A stretch of DNA of 64,000 nt, taken from VRUE01 sp963725085 (GTDB lineage: Bacteria; Actinomycetota; Thermoleophilia; Solirubrobacterales; 70-9). The notes below the pieces were generated by a model that searched no databases, was not told the origin of the DNA, and was given only the letters and a program-made list of their open reading frames with translations. Below, in pieces: positions 20,849 to 30,785 of the stretch. The stretch lies in the NCBI GenBank assembly GCA_963725085.1, contig CAVRXM010000001.1:1-64000 (forward strand). The letters run 5' to 3'. The translations under genes and the position numbers were made by a program. Each line of letters starts with the position of its first letter. The stretch's first letter is position 1.

Positions 20849-21593
20849 GGATGAGGCGCAGTCCGGTCAGGGTAAGCATCTCGTCGACCTCATCGATCGT
20901 CTCCGTGAAGGGGACGATCCTGGCGGCAAGGCCGCCGGTCGCGAGCAGGCTCACATCGCCGAGCTCCTCCTCCATCCGCCGGACGACGCCGTCGACCATC
21001 CCGGCGAAGCCGAAGACGACGCCGGACTGGATCGCGGCCGCGCTCGAGCGGCCGATCGCCGCCTCCGGCTCGGAGAGTTCGATCCGCGGGATCCGGGCCG
21101 CCCGTTCGACCAGCGCGGTCAGCGAGATCTCGAGCCCGGGGGCGATCGCCCCGCCGAGGTATTCGCCCTCGGCGGAGACCGCGTCGAAGTTGATCCCGGT
21201 GCCGAAGTCGACGACGACGCAGGCGCCGCCGAAGCGCTCGTAGGCGGCGACGGCGTTGACGAGGCGGTCGGCGCCGACTTCGATCGGGTTGTCGATCCGG
21301 ATCGGCATCCCGGTCTTGACGCCGGGCCGGATCGCGAGGAAGTTGGCGCTGAGGTAGCGCTCGGTCAGCTGCTCGTACTCGGTGCCGAGCGGCGGCACGA
21401 CCGAGGAGACGCAGACCGCGTCGATGTCGTCGAGGCCGATCCCGCTGAGCGAGAGCATCCCCCCGATCCGCTCGCCGAGCTCGTCGCCGGTCGCCCCGGC
21501 GCGGGTCTGAAATCGCCAGTGCTCGACCAGGCGCTCGCCGTCGAAGGCGCCGAGGTGGGTCTGGGTGTTGCCGATATCGGCCGCGAGCAGCAT
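20832..21593 (-). CDS. coaX: Type III pantothenate kinase
   Basis: First step of CoA synthesis, CoaX type, which usually needs a monovalent cation and is not feedback-inhibited. The ASKHA fold shows the N-terminal phosphate loop LAADIGNTQTHLG, the PxRxDNPxEVGADR-like RIDNPIEVGADRLVN, FGTGINFD (family usually GTATTFD) and GGAIAPGLEIS. 253 residues, full length and intact, ATG 21591-21593. Overlaps dus at the 3' end. Divergent from the GST-like gene with 42 bases between starts. Confidence 0.94.
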   Translation of the reverse strand: MLLAADIGNTQTHLGAFDGERLVEHWRFQTRAGATGDELGERIGGMLSLSGIGLDDIDAVCVSSVVPPLGTEYEQLTERYLSANFLAIRPGVKTGMPIRIDNPIEVGADRLVNAVAAYERFGGACVVVDFGTGINFDAVSAEGEYLGGAIAPGLEISLTALVERAARIPRIELSEPEAAIGRSSAAAIQSGVVFGFAGMVDGVVRRMEEELGDVSLLATGGLAARIVPFTETIDEVDEMLTLTGLRLIHDRNR

Positions 21594-21635
21594 CGAACCG
21601 CCGCAAGTATCCACCAACGAATACGATCGCCGACG

Positions 21636-22412
21636 GTGAAGGTGCGGCTCTACACCGTTCCCGCGTCCCATCCCGGGATGGCGGCGCAGAGGATGCTCGC
21701 CCACAAGGGGATCCCCTACACGCGCGTCGATCTGCTGCCGGCCGTCTCGCGCTACGCGCTCCGCGCCCTGCGCTTCCCGGAGGGGACGGTTCCGGCGATC
21801 GTCGTCGACGGCCGCCGGCTGCAGCGCTCGCGGACGATCGCCCAGGAGCTCGACCGCCTTCAGCCCGAGCCGCCGCTGTTCCCGGCCGACGCGCAGCAGC
21901 GCGATGCCGTGCTCGAGCTCGAGCGCTTCGGCGACGAGGAGCTGCAGTCGACGGTCCGCACGATCCTGATCTGGGCCGCGCGCCGGTCCCCGAGCTCCCG
22001 GCTCAGCTACCTGGAGGAAGCGCGGCTCGGCCTTCCCCACGGCCTCGCGGCGAAGACCGGCGGGCCGCTGGTCGCGCTCGCGGCGCGCCTCAATGACGCG
22101 ACCGACGAGAACGCACGCGCCGCCCTCGCCGCCCTGCCGGCCCAGCTGCAGAGGATCGACGACGAAATCGCGGCCGGCGTCATCGACGGCGAGCAGCTGA
22201 ACGCCGCCGACTTCCAGATCGGGGCCAGCGTCCGGCTGGCGTTGACGAGCAGCGACCTGCGGCCGCTGATCGACCCGCGGCCGGCGGGCCGCCATGCCCG
22301 TCGCGCGGTCCCGGACTTCGCCGGCGAGATGCCGCCGATCATCCCCGCAGCCTGGCTAGAGCCGCTGAAGGAGGCGGCTGCCTCCGCGGCCACCACCTCG
22401 GCCCAGGTCTAG
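21636..22412 (+). CDS. Glutathione S-transferase-like protein
   Basis: The N-terminal thioredoxin-like half (KVRLYTVPASHPGMAAQRML, FPEGTVPAIVVDGRRLQRSR with the cis-Pro of the GST fold) is followed by an all-helical C-terminal half (QLNAADFQIGASVRLAL). 258 residues, GTG start at 21636. The Ser/Pro after VPA takes the place of the catalytic Tyr/Ser/Cys site, so substrate use is uncertain. Thermoleophilia are not known glutathione producers, so another thiol or a non-catalytic role is possible. Intact, plus strand, with its TAG overlapping the stop of the convergent membrane protein. Confidence 0.7.
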   Translation: MKVRLYTVPASHPGMAAQRMLAHKGIPYTRVDLLPAVSRYALRALRFPEGTVPAIVVDGRRLQRSRTIAQELDRLQPEPPLFPADAQQRDAVLELERFGDEELQSTVRTILIWAARRSPSSRLSYLEEARLGLPHGLAAKTGGPLVALAARLNDATDENARAALAALPAQLQRIDDEIAAGVIDGEQLNAADFQIGASVRLALTSSDLRPLIDPRPAGRHARRAVPDFAGEMPPIIPAAWLEPLKEAAASAATTSAQV

Positions 22413-22756
22413 CCGGGCTCGCCCGCCTGCCGGTCTCGGTCGAGCTGGAGCACGGCCCAGGGAACGAAGATCAGCGGCGCGCCGAACATCAGGGCCAGGA
22501 TGGCGGCGTCGGAGAGCCCGAGGCCCCCGATCGCGGCGACGAGGACCACGAGCCAGCCCCAGACCACCGTCGCAAGCGTCGGCCTGGTGAGGTGGGCGGC
22601 AAGCAGGTCGATGCGGCGCACGCCGGCGGGTCGCTCGGCCCAGGCTGCCGTCCCCCGCAGGCGCAGCCAGGCGATCGGCATCCCGATCAGCTGCGCCCAG
22701 CCACCCATCCAGATCACCGAGACGGCGAGGCCGCTCAGCAGCTCCAACGCGCTCAT
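22409..22756 (-). CDS. Small membrane protein (115 aa), unrecognised
   Basis: Three hydrophobic helices: LELLSGLAVSVIWMGGWAQL, PTLATVVWGWLVVLVAAIGG and AAILALMFGAPLIFVPWAVL. Between the first and second is an Arg-rich cytoplasmic segment; the short C-terminus is charged. ATG 22754-22756. The last two stop-codon bases are shared with the convergent GST-like gene. No family recognised. Confidence 0.65.
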   Translation of the reverse strand: MSALELLSGLAVSVIWMGGWAQLIGMPIAWLRLRGTAAWAERPAGVRRIDLLAAHLTRPTLATVVWGWLVVLVAAIGGLGLSDAAILALMFGAPLIFVPWAVLQLDRDRQAGEPG

Positions 22757-22786
22757 GCCGCATCTATCGGCGTGCGATCGCCGCGG

Positions 22787-23284
22787 CTAGAGCGAGCCGG
22801 CGCGGATCACCCGCTGGCCGGCGCCGAGCCCGGCGAGGGAGTCGGCGAGCCGGGTCCCGTCCGGGAGGGCGAGGTCGGGGTCGAGCTCGAGCAGCGGGAC
22901 GAGGACGAAGCGCCGGCTGCTCACCTCGCGATGCGGCAGGGTCAGGCGGTCGGTCTCGAGCTCGATGTCGCCGAGCAGGAGGAGGTCGACGTCGAGCGGT
23001 CGGGGGCCGTGGCGGGGGCCGTCGAGGACACGGCCGCGCTCAGCCTCGACCCGCTTGCAGAGGTCGAGCAGCCCCTCGGGCTCGCGCTCGGTCCGGATCC
23101 GGGCCGCGGCGTTGAGGAAGTCGGGCTGGTCGAGTACCTCGCCGACCGGCTCCGTCTCATACGTCGAGGAGACCGCCTCGACCTCGACCCCGCTCTCGCC
23201 GAGGAGCTCGATCGCGGCCCGGAGGTGGGCGGCGCGATCGCCGACGTTCGACCCGAGCCCGAGATATCCGACCCGGGCAGGCAC
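22787..23284 (-). CDS. folK: 2-amino-4-hydroxy-6-hydroxymethyldihydropteridine pyrophosphokinase
   Basis: HPPK activates the pterin for folate synthesis. Motifs: LGLGSNVGDR near the start, SSTYETEPVG with the substrate loop, FLNAAARI, and RPLDVDLLLLGD with the catalytic Mg-binding Asp pair, then LPHREVSSRRFVLVPLLE. 165 residues, full length. Start is GTG 23282-23284, whose first base overlaps the folB stop TAG, giving tight folB-folK coupling. Intact. Confidence 0.95.
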   Translation of the reverse strand: MPARVGYLGLGSNVGDRAAHLRAAIELLGESGVEVEAVSSTYETEPVGEVLDQPDFLNAAARIRTEREPEGLLDLCKRVEAERGRVLDGPRHGPRPLDVDLLLLGDIELETDRLTLPHREVSSRRFVLVPLLELDPDLALPDGTRLADSLAGLGAGQRVIRAGSL

Positions 23285-23709
23285 TAGGCCTCCTCGCCGT
23301 TTTCCTCGCTCTCGTCCTCACTGCGGTCCTGGGTGACCTCGACCGCGACCTCCTGGACCGCGAGCGGCAGCGGCGGCTCGGGCTTGGCGACCCGGACCCG
23401 GACCGATTCGCAGCGGTAGCGCTCCATCAGCCGTTCGCCGGCGACCTGGGCGAGCCGCTCGAGGGTGCGGTAGCTGCGCTCGGTCGCGGCCAGGGCGACG
23501 ATGTCGCAGACCTCGCTGTAGTCGATCGTGTCCTCGAGCCGGTCGGTCAGCACCGCGTCGCAGTCGGGGACGTCGAAGGAGACGTCGAACTCGAGCCGCT
23601 GCCCGATCTCCTGCTCGGCGTCGCTGACGCCGTGGTGGGTGTAGATCGAGAGCCCGCGCAGGTCGACCTCGACCCGCGCCTCGATCCCGTTGTCGGCGGG
23701 CTGCTCCAT
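23284..23709 (-). CDS. folB: Dihydroneopterin aldolase
   Basis: Cleaves dihydroneopterin to 6-hydroxymethyl-dihydropterin and glycolaldehyde. Key features: LRGLSIYTHHGVSDAEQEIG with the pterin-anchoring residues, FDVSFDV, the catalytic-Glu region DTIDYSEVCD, and LAQVAGERLMERY. The C-terminal end is acidic (DRSEDESEENGEEA). 141 residues, intact; ATG 23707-23709, 11 bases after folP. Confidence 0.93.
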   Translation of the reverse strand: MEQPADNGIEARVEVDLRGLSIYTHHGVSDAEQEIGQRLEFDVSFDVPDCDAVLTDRLEDTIDYSEVCDIVALAATERSYRTLERLAQVAGERLMERYRCESVRVRVAKPEPPLPLAVQEVAVEVTQDRSEDESEENGEEA

Positions 23710-23720
23710 CTCCGTGCAAC

Positions 23721-24542
23721 CTATCCGAGGATCGCCGCGGCGACCCTGGCCGCCTGCGCGACCTCGGCGACGTCGTGGACGCGGAGGACGTCGGCGCCGT
23801 CGGCGGCGGCGAGGACCGAGGCGGCGATGGTCCCGCCGATCCGGTCCCCGACCTCGGAGCCGTCGATCTTGCCGATGAAGCCCTTGCGCGATACGCCGAC
23901 GACGAGCGGCCGGCCCAGCGCCCGGCGGAGCTCGCCGAGGCGGCGCAGGAGCTCGAGGTTGTGGTCGAGGCTCTTGCCGAACCCGATGCCCGGGTCGAGC
24001 CAGATCCGCTCCTCGGCGACGCCGGCCGCGAGGGCCGCCTCGAGCCGCTCGGCGAGGAAGGCGCGGACGTCGTCGACGACTTCGTCGTAGGTCGGGTTCT
24101 CCTGCATCGTCCGCGGGTCGCCCTGCATGTGCATCAGGACCAGCCCCGCCCCACGGTCGGCGCAGAGCGCCCCGATCTCGGGGTCGCCGCGCAGCGCGGT
24201 GACGTCGTTGACGATCGTGGCGCCGGCGTCGAGCGCCGCCTCGGCGACCGCCAGCTTCGAGGTGTCGATCGAGACCTCGTGGCCGGTCTGCGCCAGGTCG
24301 ACCGTCAGTTCGGCGACGACGGGCTCGGTTCGCGCGATCTCCTCCTCGGCGCTGACCTCCTCTGCTCCGGGCCTCGTCGATTCCCCGCCGACGTCGAGGA
24401 TGTCCGCCCCCTCCTGCACCAACTGCCGCCCGTGGGCGATCGCCTTCTCCTCGTCGAGGTACAGCCCACCGTCCGAAAACGAGTCGGGCGTGACATTCAC
24501 CACGCCCATGAGCCTCGGTTTCACAGTCCGCCGACGCGCCAT
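23721..24542 (-). CDS. folP: Dihydropteroate synthase
   Basis: Condenses pABA with the activated pterin (sulfonamide target). TIM barrel: MGVVNVTPDSFSDGG, LDVGGESTRPGAEEV, VSIDTSK, NDVTALRG, LMHMQGDPRTMQ, DPGIGFGKS and GVSRKGFIG are all present. The open frame extends to 24668 into a palindromic repeat, but ATG 24540-24542 is the likely start because the upstream residues are unconserved and low-complexity. 273 residues, intact. In many actinobacteria folE sits between ftsH and folP; here it is missing and a repeat element occupies the junction. Confidence 0.95.
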   Translation of the reverse strand: MARRRTVKPRLMGVVNVTPDSFSDGGLYLDEEKAIAHGRQLVQEGADILDVGGESTRPGAEEVSAEEEIARTEPVVAELTVDLAQTGHEVSIDTSKLAVAEAALDAGATIVNDVTALRGDPEIGALCADRGAGLVLMHMQGDPRTMQENPTYDEVVDDVRAFLAERLEAALAAGVAEERIWLDPGIGFGKSLDHNLELLRRLGELRRALGRPLVVGVSRKGFIGKIDGSEVGDRIGGTIAASVLAAADGADVLRVHDVAEVAQAARVAAAILG

Positions 24543-24659
24543 TTCGGCGCCGCTCGCGGAAATCAGATCATGACGCTCGCCGATCGGCTGCACCGCCGAA
24601 GTATCTCGCGCGTGTCGCCGCGGCCGCTCCGGGGATCGAGCAGCGGTTTGGGCAAGGGG

Positions 24660-24740
24660 GCGGGACATCTCCCGAACCGGCGGATACTCAAAGTGCCGGA
24701 CTGATTAGTCCGGCACTTGTCGGGGCGGGAGATGTCCCGC
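24660..24740. repeat. Two-tier palindromic element, copy 1 (ftsH-folP junction)
   Basis: Outer perfect 15-base arms (24660-24674 and 24726-24740, GCGGGACATCTCCCG and its complement) enclose an inner 12-base perfect hairpin (24691-24702, loop GATT, 24707-24718). The block GGCGGATACTCAAAGTGCCGG plus its folded partner recurs at 34643-34732 in opposite orientation, with the inner stem's A-T pair swapped for T-A and unrelated outer arms. Confidence 0.8.
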
Positions 24741-24743
24741 GCC

Positions 24744-26693
<1,950 letters not shown>

Positions 26694-26732
26694 AGGGGGA
26701 AAAATCAGCGTACCAGGGCGTTTTCGGACGCC

Positions 26733-27279
26733 CTAGTCCTTCAACGCAGCTACGAAATCCAGGTTGCGGTAGTGCTGAGCGTGATCGAGGCCGTATCCGA
26801 TCGCAAACCGGTTGGGGATCTCAAATCCGACGTAGCGCGGTTCGAGGTCGACCCGGAGCCGATCGGGCTTCGCGAGCAGGGCGCAGACCTCGAGCGAGGC
26901 AGGATCGCGGGCGTTGAGGCTCCTCATCAGGTACTGGAGGGTGAGGCCCGAGTCGATGATGTCCTCGACGATGAGGACGTCGCGCCCCTCGATCGATTCG
27001 TCGAGGTCCTTGAGGATGCGGACGACCCCGGAGGAGTCGGTCTGCGAGCCGTAGCTGGAGACGGCCATGAAGTCGACCTCAGCAGGGGATGGAGATGTGG
27101 CGCATCAGGTCGGCGAGGAAGATCACCGCGCCCTTCAGCACCCCGACCAGGACCAGGTCGCGGCCCTCGTACTCGGCGCTGATCTGCTCGCCGAGCTCGA
27201 CCACCCGCCGCTGCAGGTCCTCCGCCGCGACGAGGACCTCCCCGACACGCGAATCGCTGAGATCAGTCTCGCGCTTCAC
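26733..27279 (-). CDS. hpt: Hypoxanthine phosphoribosyltransferase, one frameshift
   Basis: Purine salvage: hypoxanthine or guanine plus PRPP to IMP or GMP. The N-terminal half ends ...VLVGVLKGAVIFLADLMRHI; the C-terminal half contains the PRPP-binding loop VLIVEDIIDSGLTLQYL and the base-binding EIPNRFAIGYGLDH. An extra T near 27083 creates a stop after HISIPC; removing it yields IPAEVDFMAVSSYG as in homologues. Repaired length is about 182 residues. GTG start 27277-27279. Because the break is in a conserved gene between intact neighbours, consensus error is likely. Confidence 0.92.
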
Positions 27280-27336
27280 TCGCCCGCAGAGAATCAGATA
27301 TGGAGCTCGGTCGCTCCGCGCTCACGGTTGCAGTCT
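27269..27336. repeat. Intergenic repeat copy b (tilS-hpt junction)
   Basis: Second copy of the block pattern described at 16305-16370, with the same order and spacing. Like that copy it lies directly upstream of a start codon (here it includes the hpt GTG) and downstream of a gene on the same strand. Confidence 0.6.
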
Positions 27337-27353
27337 AGATACGGGACCTGGGC

Positions 27354-28313
27354 TCAGCGCTCGGCGCGGAGGACGCCGCGCTCGACGACGGCGCGGACGC
27401 CGCCGCCGAGGTCGAGCATCGCGGTCCCGGTGCGACGCAGCCCGACGACCTCTTCGGCGTGGTTGGCGGCGCCGGGGACGGGGCGCCCGGCGGCGCGGTC
27501 GGCGAGCTGCTGGACGACGAGCCGCCGCAGCGCCGGCGGCAGCTCGGCGAGGCGGGCCAGCTCGATCGTGTTCCGCGGCGAGCCCCTTGGCCGCCCCCGA
27601 GCTCGGCGTCGACCAGCCCGTCGAGCACCTCGGCCTCGTCGCGGAGGAGCTCGGCGGTCCGGAGGACGTTGGACGCCGCCGCCGGGTGGACCTGCGGCCA
27701 GCGCCGCCGCGAGGCCGTGGCGGACCCGGTTGCGGGCGTAGGAGTCGGCGTCGTTGGTCGGGTCGTCGCGCCAGCCGAGCCCGCGCTGCTCGCAGTAGGC
27801 GGTCGTCTCGGCCCGGGTGAACGCGAGCAGCGGCCGGACCAGCATGCCGTCGCTGCGTCGCATCCCGAGCAGGGCGCGGCGGCTCGGCGAGGAGGCGAGC
27901 CGGTAGAGGATCGTCTCGACCTGGTCGTCGGAGGTGTGGCCGGTCGCGACCAGCGATCCGGACTCGATTGCGAGCTTGGCGGCGGCGGCGTAGCGCGCGT
28001 CGCGCGCCCAGGCCTGGAGGTTGCCCGGCCCCTCGGGCCGGCGCGGGCGCTCGACCTCGAGCCCGACCCCGAGGTCGGCGCAGAGTGCGGCGCAGTGGCG
28101 CTCGTCCGCGTCGGCGTCGTCGCGGAGCCCGTAGTTGACGTGGAGAGCGGTCACCGCACCGGCCCCGAGCAGCCGGACGCAGACGTCGAGCAGGCAGACC
28201 GAGTCGCGGCCACCGGAGAGCATCGCGACCACGGTCGAGCCCGGCGCCAGCAGCCCCTCCTCGCGCACCGCGTCGAGGATCCGATCTGGGCTGATATCCG
28301 CGCTCCGCACCAT
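27354..28313 (-). CDS. tilS: tRNA(Ile)-lysidine synthase, frameshifted
   Basis: Modifies C34 of tRNA-Ile(CAU) to lysidine. The N-type ATP pyrophosphatase P-loop is VAMLSGGRDSVCLL, followed by HVNYGLRDDADADERHC, GHTSDDQVETILYRL and RNRVRHGLAAALAA. An extra base near 27695 and another shift near 27595 take about 35 residues out of frame; the C-terminal domain (NTIELARLAELPPALRRLVV) is back in the starting frame. About 319 residues, normal for short actinobacterial TilS. First gene of the tilS-hpt-ftsH-fol block. Repair is needed for function. Confidence 0.9.
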   Translation of the reverse strand: MVRSADISPDRILDAVREEGLLAPGSTVVAMLSGGRDSVCLLDVCVRLLGAGAVTALHVNYGLRDDADADERHCAALCADLGVGLEVERPRRPEGPGNLQAWARDARYAAAAKLAIESGSLVATGHTSDDQVETILYRLASSPSRRALLGMRRSDGMLVRPLLAFTRAETTAYCEQRGLGWRDDPTNDADSYARNRVRHGLAAALAAGPPGGGVQRPPDRRAPPRRGRGARRAGRRRARGRPRGSPRNTIELARLAELPPALRRLVVQQLADRAAGRPVPGAANHAEEVVGLRRTGTAMLDLGGGVRAVVERGVLRAER

Positions 28314-28346
28314 TGAGGTTGAGTCTAGGAGCGCCCGTCGGCGCAG

Positions 28347-28394
28347 ACGTGCCGTGGGTTAGCCGCCCATATGGGCGGCTAACCCGCGGCACGT
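28347..28394. repeat. Long palindrome with CATATG centre (hairpin element 2)
   Basis: 22-base arms with a single mismatch that is a G-U pair in RNA (28347-28368 and 28373-28394), around an ATAT loop, in the 98-base gap between the cyclase stop and the tilS start. Its centre GCCCATATGGGC matches the CATATG centre of the palindrome at 10619-10653. No T-run follows on either side, so it is not a classical intrinsic terminator. Confidence 0.8.
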
Positions 28395-28411
28395 CCCCCA
28401 GTTGCCGGTCG

Positions 28412-29597
28412 TCATACGGCGGCTCGGACGAGGTAGAGCTCGGTCGGCTCCGGGAACCCCTTGAGAGTGACCTCGCCGATCGGCGAGTAGGACAGCCCCC
28501 GTTCGCCGAGGCCCTCGGCGACCGTGTCGGTCACCATCACCTCGCCGGCCAGGGCCCGGCCGACGACCCGGTGGGCGAGGTTGACGTGGGTGCCGAAGTA
28601 GTCGCCGTCGCGGTAGACGGCCTGGGCGTAGTGGATCCCGACCCGCGGCTGCGGGCGCTCGGGGAAGCGGGCCAGCAGCCCGACCGCCCACTCGGTCAGC
28701 GAGCCGGGGTCGGGCGAGACGACCATCACCTCGTCGCCGATCGTCTTCACGATCGTCGCCTCGGGCGGCAGCGTCTCCTCGACGTCGCGGACGAAGTTCT
28801 CGACCACGTCGAGCGCCTCGAGGTCGCCCTCCTCCTCGGTGTAGCGGGTGAACCCGGTGAGGTCGATGAAGCAGAGGGTGACCGGGACATGGTGGACCTG
28901 GGACCCCGACGTCCCCAGCTCGCTCTCCATGTGACCGACGACGTCCTGCTCGAGGAAGAAGCGCAGGTAGCGGGCGTGCAGGTACTCGGTCAGCGGCGTC
29001 GCCAGCGGCAGGATTTCGGCGGCGAGCTCGCCGATCTCCTCCGCCATCTCGAGCTCCGGCACGGCGTCGCGGATCATCGGTTCGTGGACGTAGAGGTGGA
29101 AGAGGCGGACCTCGGCGTCGGCGATCCGCCGCAGCGCCTGGACGTAGACGCGGACCAGCTGCAGGAAGGCGACGAGCGGGAAGCCGGCGGCGAGGACGCG
29201 GGCGCAGTGGCGCATCGCGGCGACGTCCTCCGGGTTGAGCAGCCGCTCGCGCCCGAGCGGGGTGCCGAGGATCACCAGTGATCCGCTCGATCAGCTCCGG
29301 CTCGAGCCCGGTCTGCTCGGCGACCTCCTCGATCGTGACCTGCTCCTCGCTGCGCGGGAACAGCTCCTCGGCGAAGCCGAACGCGAGCCGGCCCTCGCGG
29401 CCGGCCCTCTTCAGCTCCTCGAGCGAGTGGCCCCGCTCGCGCATCCGGGCGACGACCCGGGCCTGGGCGGCGGCCGCGGCGGTCCAGCGCCCGCGGCGGA
29501 CCGGGACGATCCCGTCCGCCGCCCACCGTTTCAGGGTCGCGGCCGAGACCCCCGAACGCCGCGAGGCCTCGGCGAGGCTGATCCGCTCTTCCGCCAT
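28412..29597 (-). CDS. Class III adenylyl cyclase with N-terminal MerR-type HTH, one frameshift
   Basis: The N-terminus reads as a MerR-type winged HTH (SLAEASRRSGVSAATLKRWA, then GIVPVRRGRW). About 120 helical residues follow, then a class III cyclase domain. Catalytic residues visible: first metal Asp in CFIDLTGFTRY, second in IGDEVMVV, an adenine-selecting Lys before it (VKTIGDE), and the transition-state Asn/Arg in GTHVNLAHR; DYFG supplies the second purine contact. cAMP is the likely product. One extra base near 29277 separates HTH from the rest (ELIERI, then LVILGTPLGRERLL). ATG 29595-29597. About 395 residues. Whether the HTH binds DNA or serves as a regulatory helix pack is unknown. 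Confidence 0.85.
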
Positions 29598-29635
29598 CGA
29601 TCGCCGAGCCTAGTCGCGCCGGTGGCGTGACGAAG

Positions 29636-30004
29636 CTAGGCGGGGATCTCGTCCTCCGAATGTGCCTGGAGGACCGGCTCTCCGTCCTCGCCGGTGCGGA
29701 TCCGAATCGCCTCCTCGACCGGCAGGACGAAGATCTTGCCGTCGCCGACCTCGCCCGTGCGGGCGTGCTTGAGGATCGTCTCGACGACGAGCGACTTGTC
29801 CTTGTCCTCGATCACCACCTCGAGCTTGAGCTTCGGCCGGACATTGACCGTCAGGGTCGAGCCGCGATATGTCTCGACGACCCCCTTCTGCCGGCCCGAT
29901 CCCTTCGCCTCGCTGATCGAGAGCGACGGAAATCCCTTTTCGAGCAGCTCGGCCCGGATCGGCTCGAACGCCTCGTGGCGGATGAACGCCTCGACCTTCT
30001 TCAT
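29636..30004 (-). CDS. P-II nitrogen regulatory protein, T-loop Tyr-51 absent
   Basis: GlnB/GlnK-type trimeric sensor of ATP/ADP and 2-oxoglutarate. Start is ATG 30002-30004 (MKKVEAFIRHEAFEPI); an upstream extension in the same frame is ignored. The T-loop GRQKGVVETYRG is kept, but the residue aligned with the uridylylated Tyr-51 falls in STLTVN and is Leu, while Tyr-46 remains. The B-loop GKIFVLPVEEAIRIRTGE and C-loop TGEVGDGKIF are intact. 122 residues, with a short acidic tail. It is not next to amt (37.7 kb) or glnA (43.6 kb), its expected partners. Confidence 0.92.
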   Translation of the reverse strand: MKKVEAFIRHEAFEPIRAELLEKGFPSLSISEAKGSGRQKGVVETYRGSTLTVNVRPKLKLEVVIEDKDKSLVVETILKHARTGEVGDGKIFVLPVEEAIRIRTGEDGEPVLQAHSEDEIPA

Positions 30005-30101
30005 GCGCTCACAAGCTACGAGCGGCCCGGATGGCTGTGTTTGGACTGCTGGAGGAAATACGCAGGGAGGCTTTCTCCCATTGACATAGGGTCGGCTCCG
30101 A

Positions 30102-30781
30102 ATGACGTCCCGCCTCCGCCCCACCGCCGCGATCGCCGCCGACGCGATCCTCGTCGGCGATCCCGGGCGGGCGCTGCTGCTCGCCCAGGAGCTGCTCGAT
30201 CAGCCGAAGATGAGCAACCACGCGCGCGGCCTCTGGGGCTACTCAGGGGAGACGCCGGCCGGCCGCGCGCTGACGATCCAGGCGACCGGGATGGGCGGCC
30301 CGAGCGCCGCGATCGTCCTCGCCGACCTGGCGAAGCTCGGGGTGCGGCGGGCGATCAGGGTCGGCACCTGCACCGCGACTCGCGCCCGACCTCGAGGCCG
30401 GCGAGCTCATCCTCGCCGCCGAGGCGCTCGCCGGCGGCGGCAGCGCCGCCGCCTACGGCATCGGGCTCGGCGAGACCGTCCTGCCCGACCCCGAGCTGTC
30501 GGCGCGGCTGCGCGAGCGGCCTCGGGGACAGCGCCCGGCCGCTGCGGGTCGTGAGCCTCGACGAGCACCCCGCCGACCCGGCCGCGTCCCACGGCGATGC
30601 CGCAGCGGCCGACATGCAGACAGTCGCGGTGCTCGCTCGCGGCCGCGAGCTGGGGATCGCGGCGGCGGCCGTCCTGATCGTCTCCGAGGCGAACGGCGTG
30701 CACCTCGATGACGACGCTCTGGCATCGGCCTCGAAACGGGCCGGAGCCGCCGCCGCAGGCTGCACTCTCAACCTAAAGTAG
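30102..30781 (+). CDS. Purine/uridine phosphorylase-family protein, frameshifted
   Basis: PNP_UDP_1 fold: VGDPGRALLLAQELLDQ (phosphate-binding GDPGR), WGYSGETPAGRALTIQATGM, GGPSAAIVLADLAKLGVRRAIRVGTC, and the C-terminal DMQTVAVLARGRELG with the ribose-contact Met/Glu region. Shifts near 30380 and 30520 interrupt it; repaired length is about 226 residues, close to UdP/DeoD proteins. ATG 30102. Nucleoside specificity is not clear. A salvage role fits with hpt in the same window. Confidence 0.78.
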
Positions 30782-30785
30782 AGGG

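Noticed and set aside
24543..24668. Extended N-terminus of FolP
   Set aside because: The upstream codons run into the palindromic repeat and show no conserved residue; ATG 24540-24542 fits the family start.
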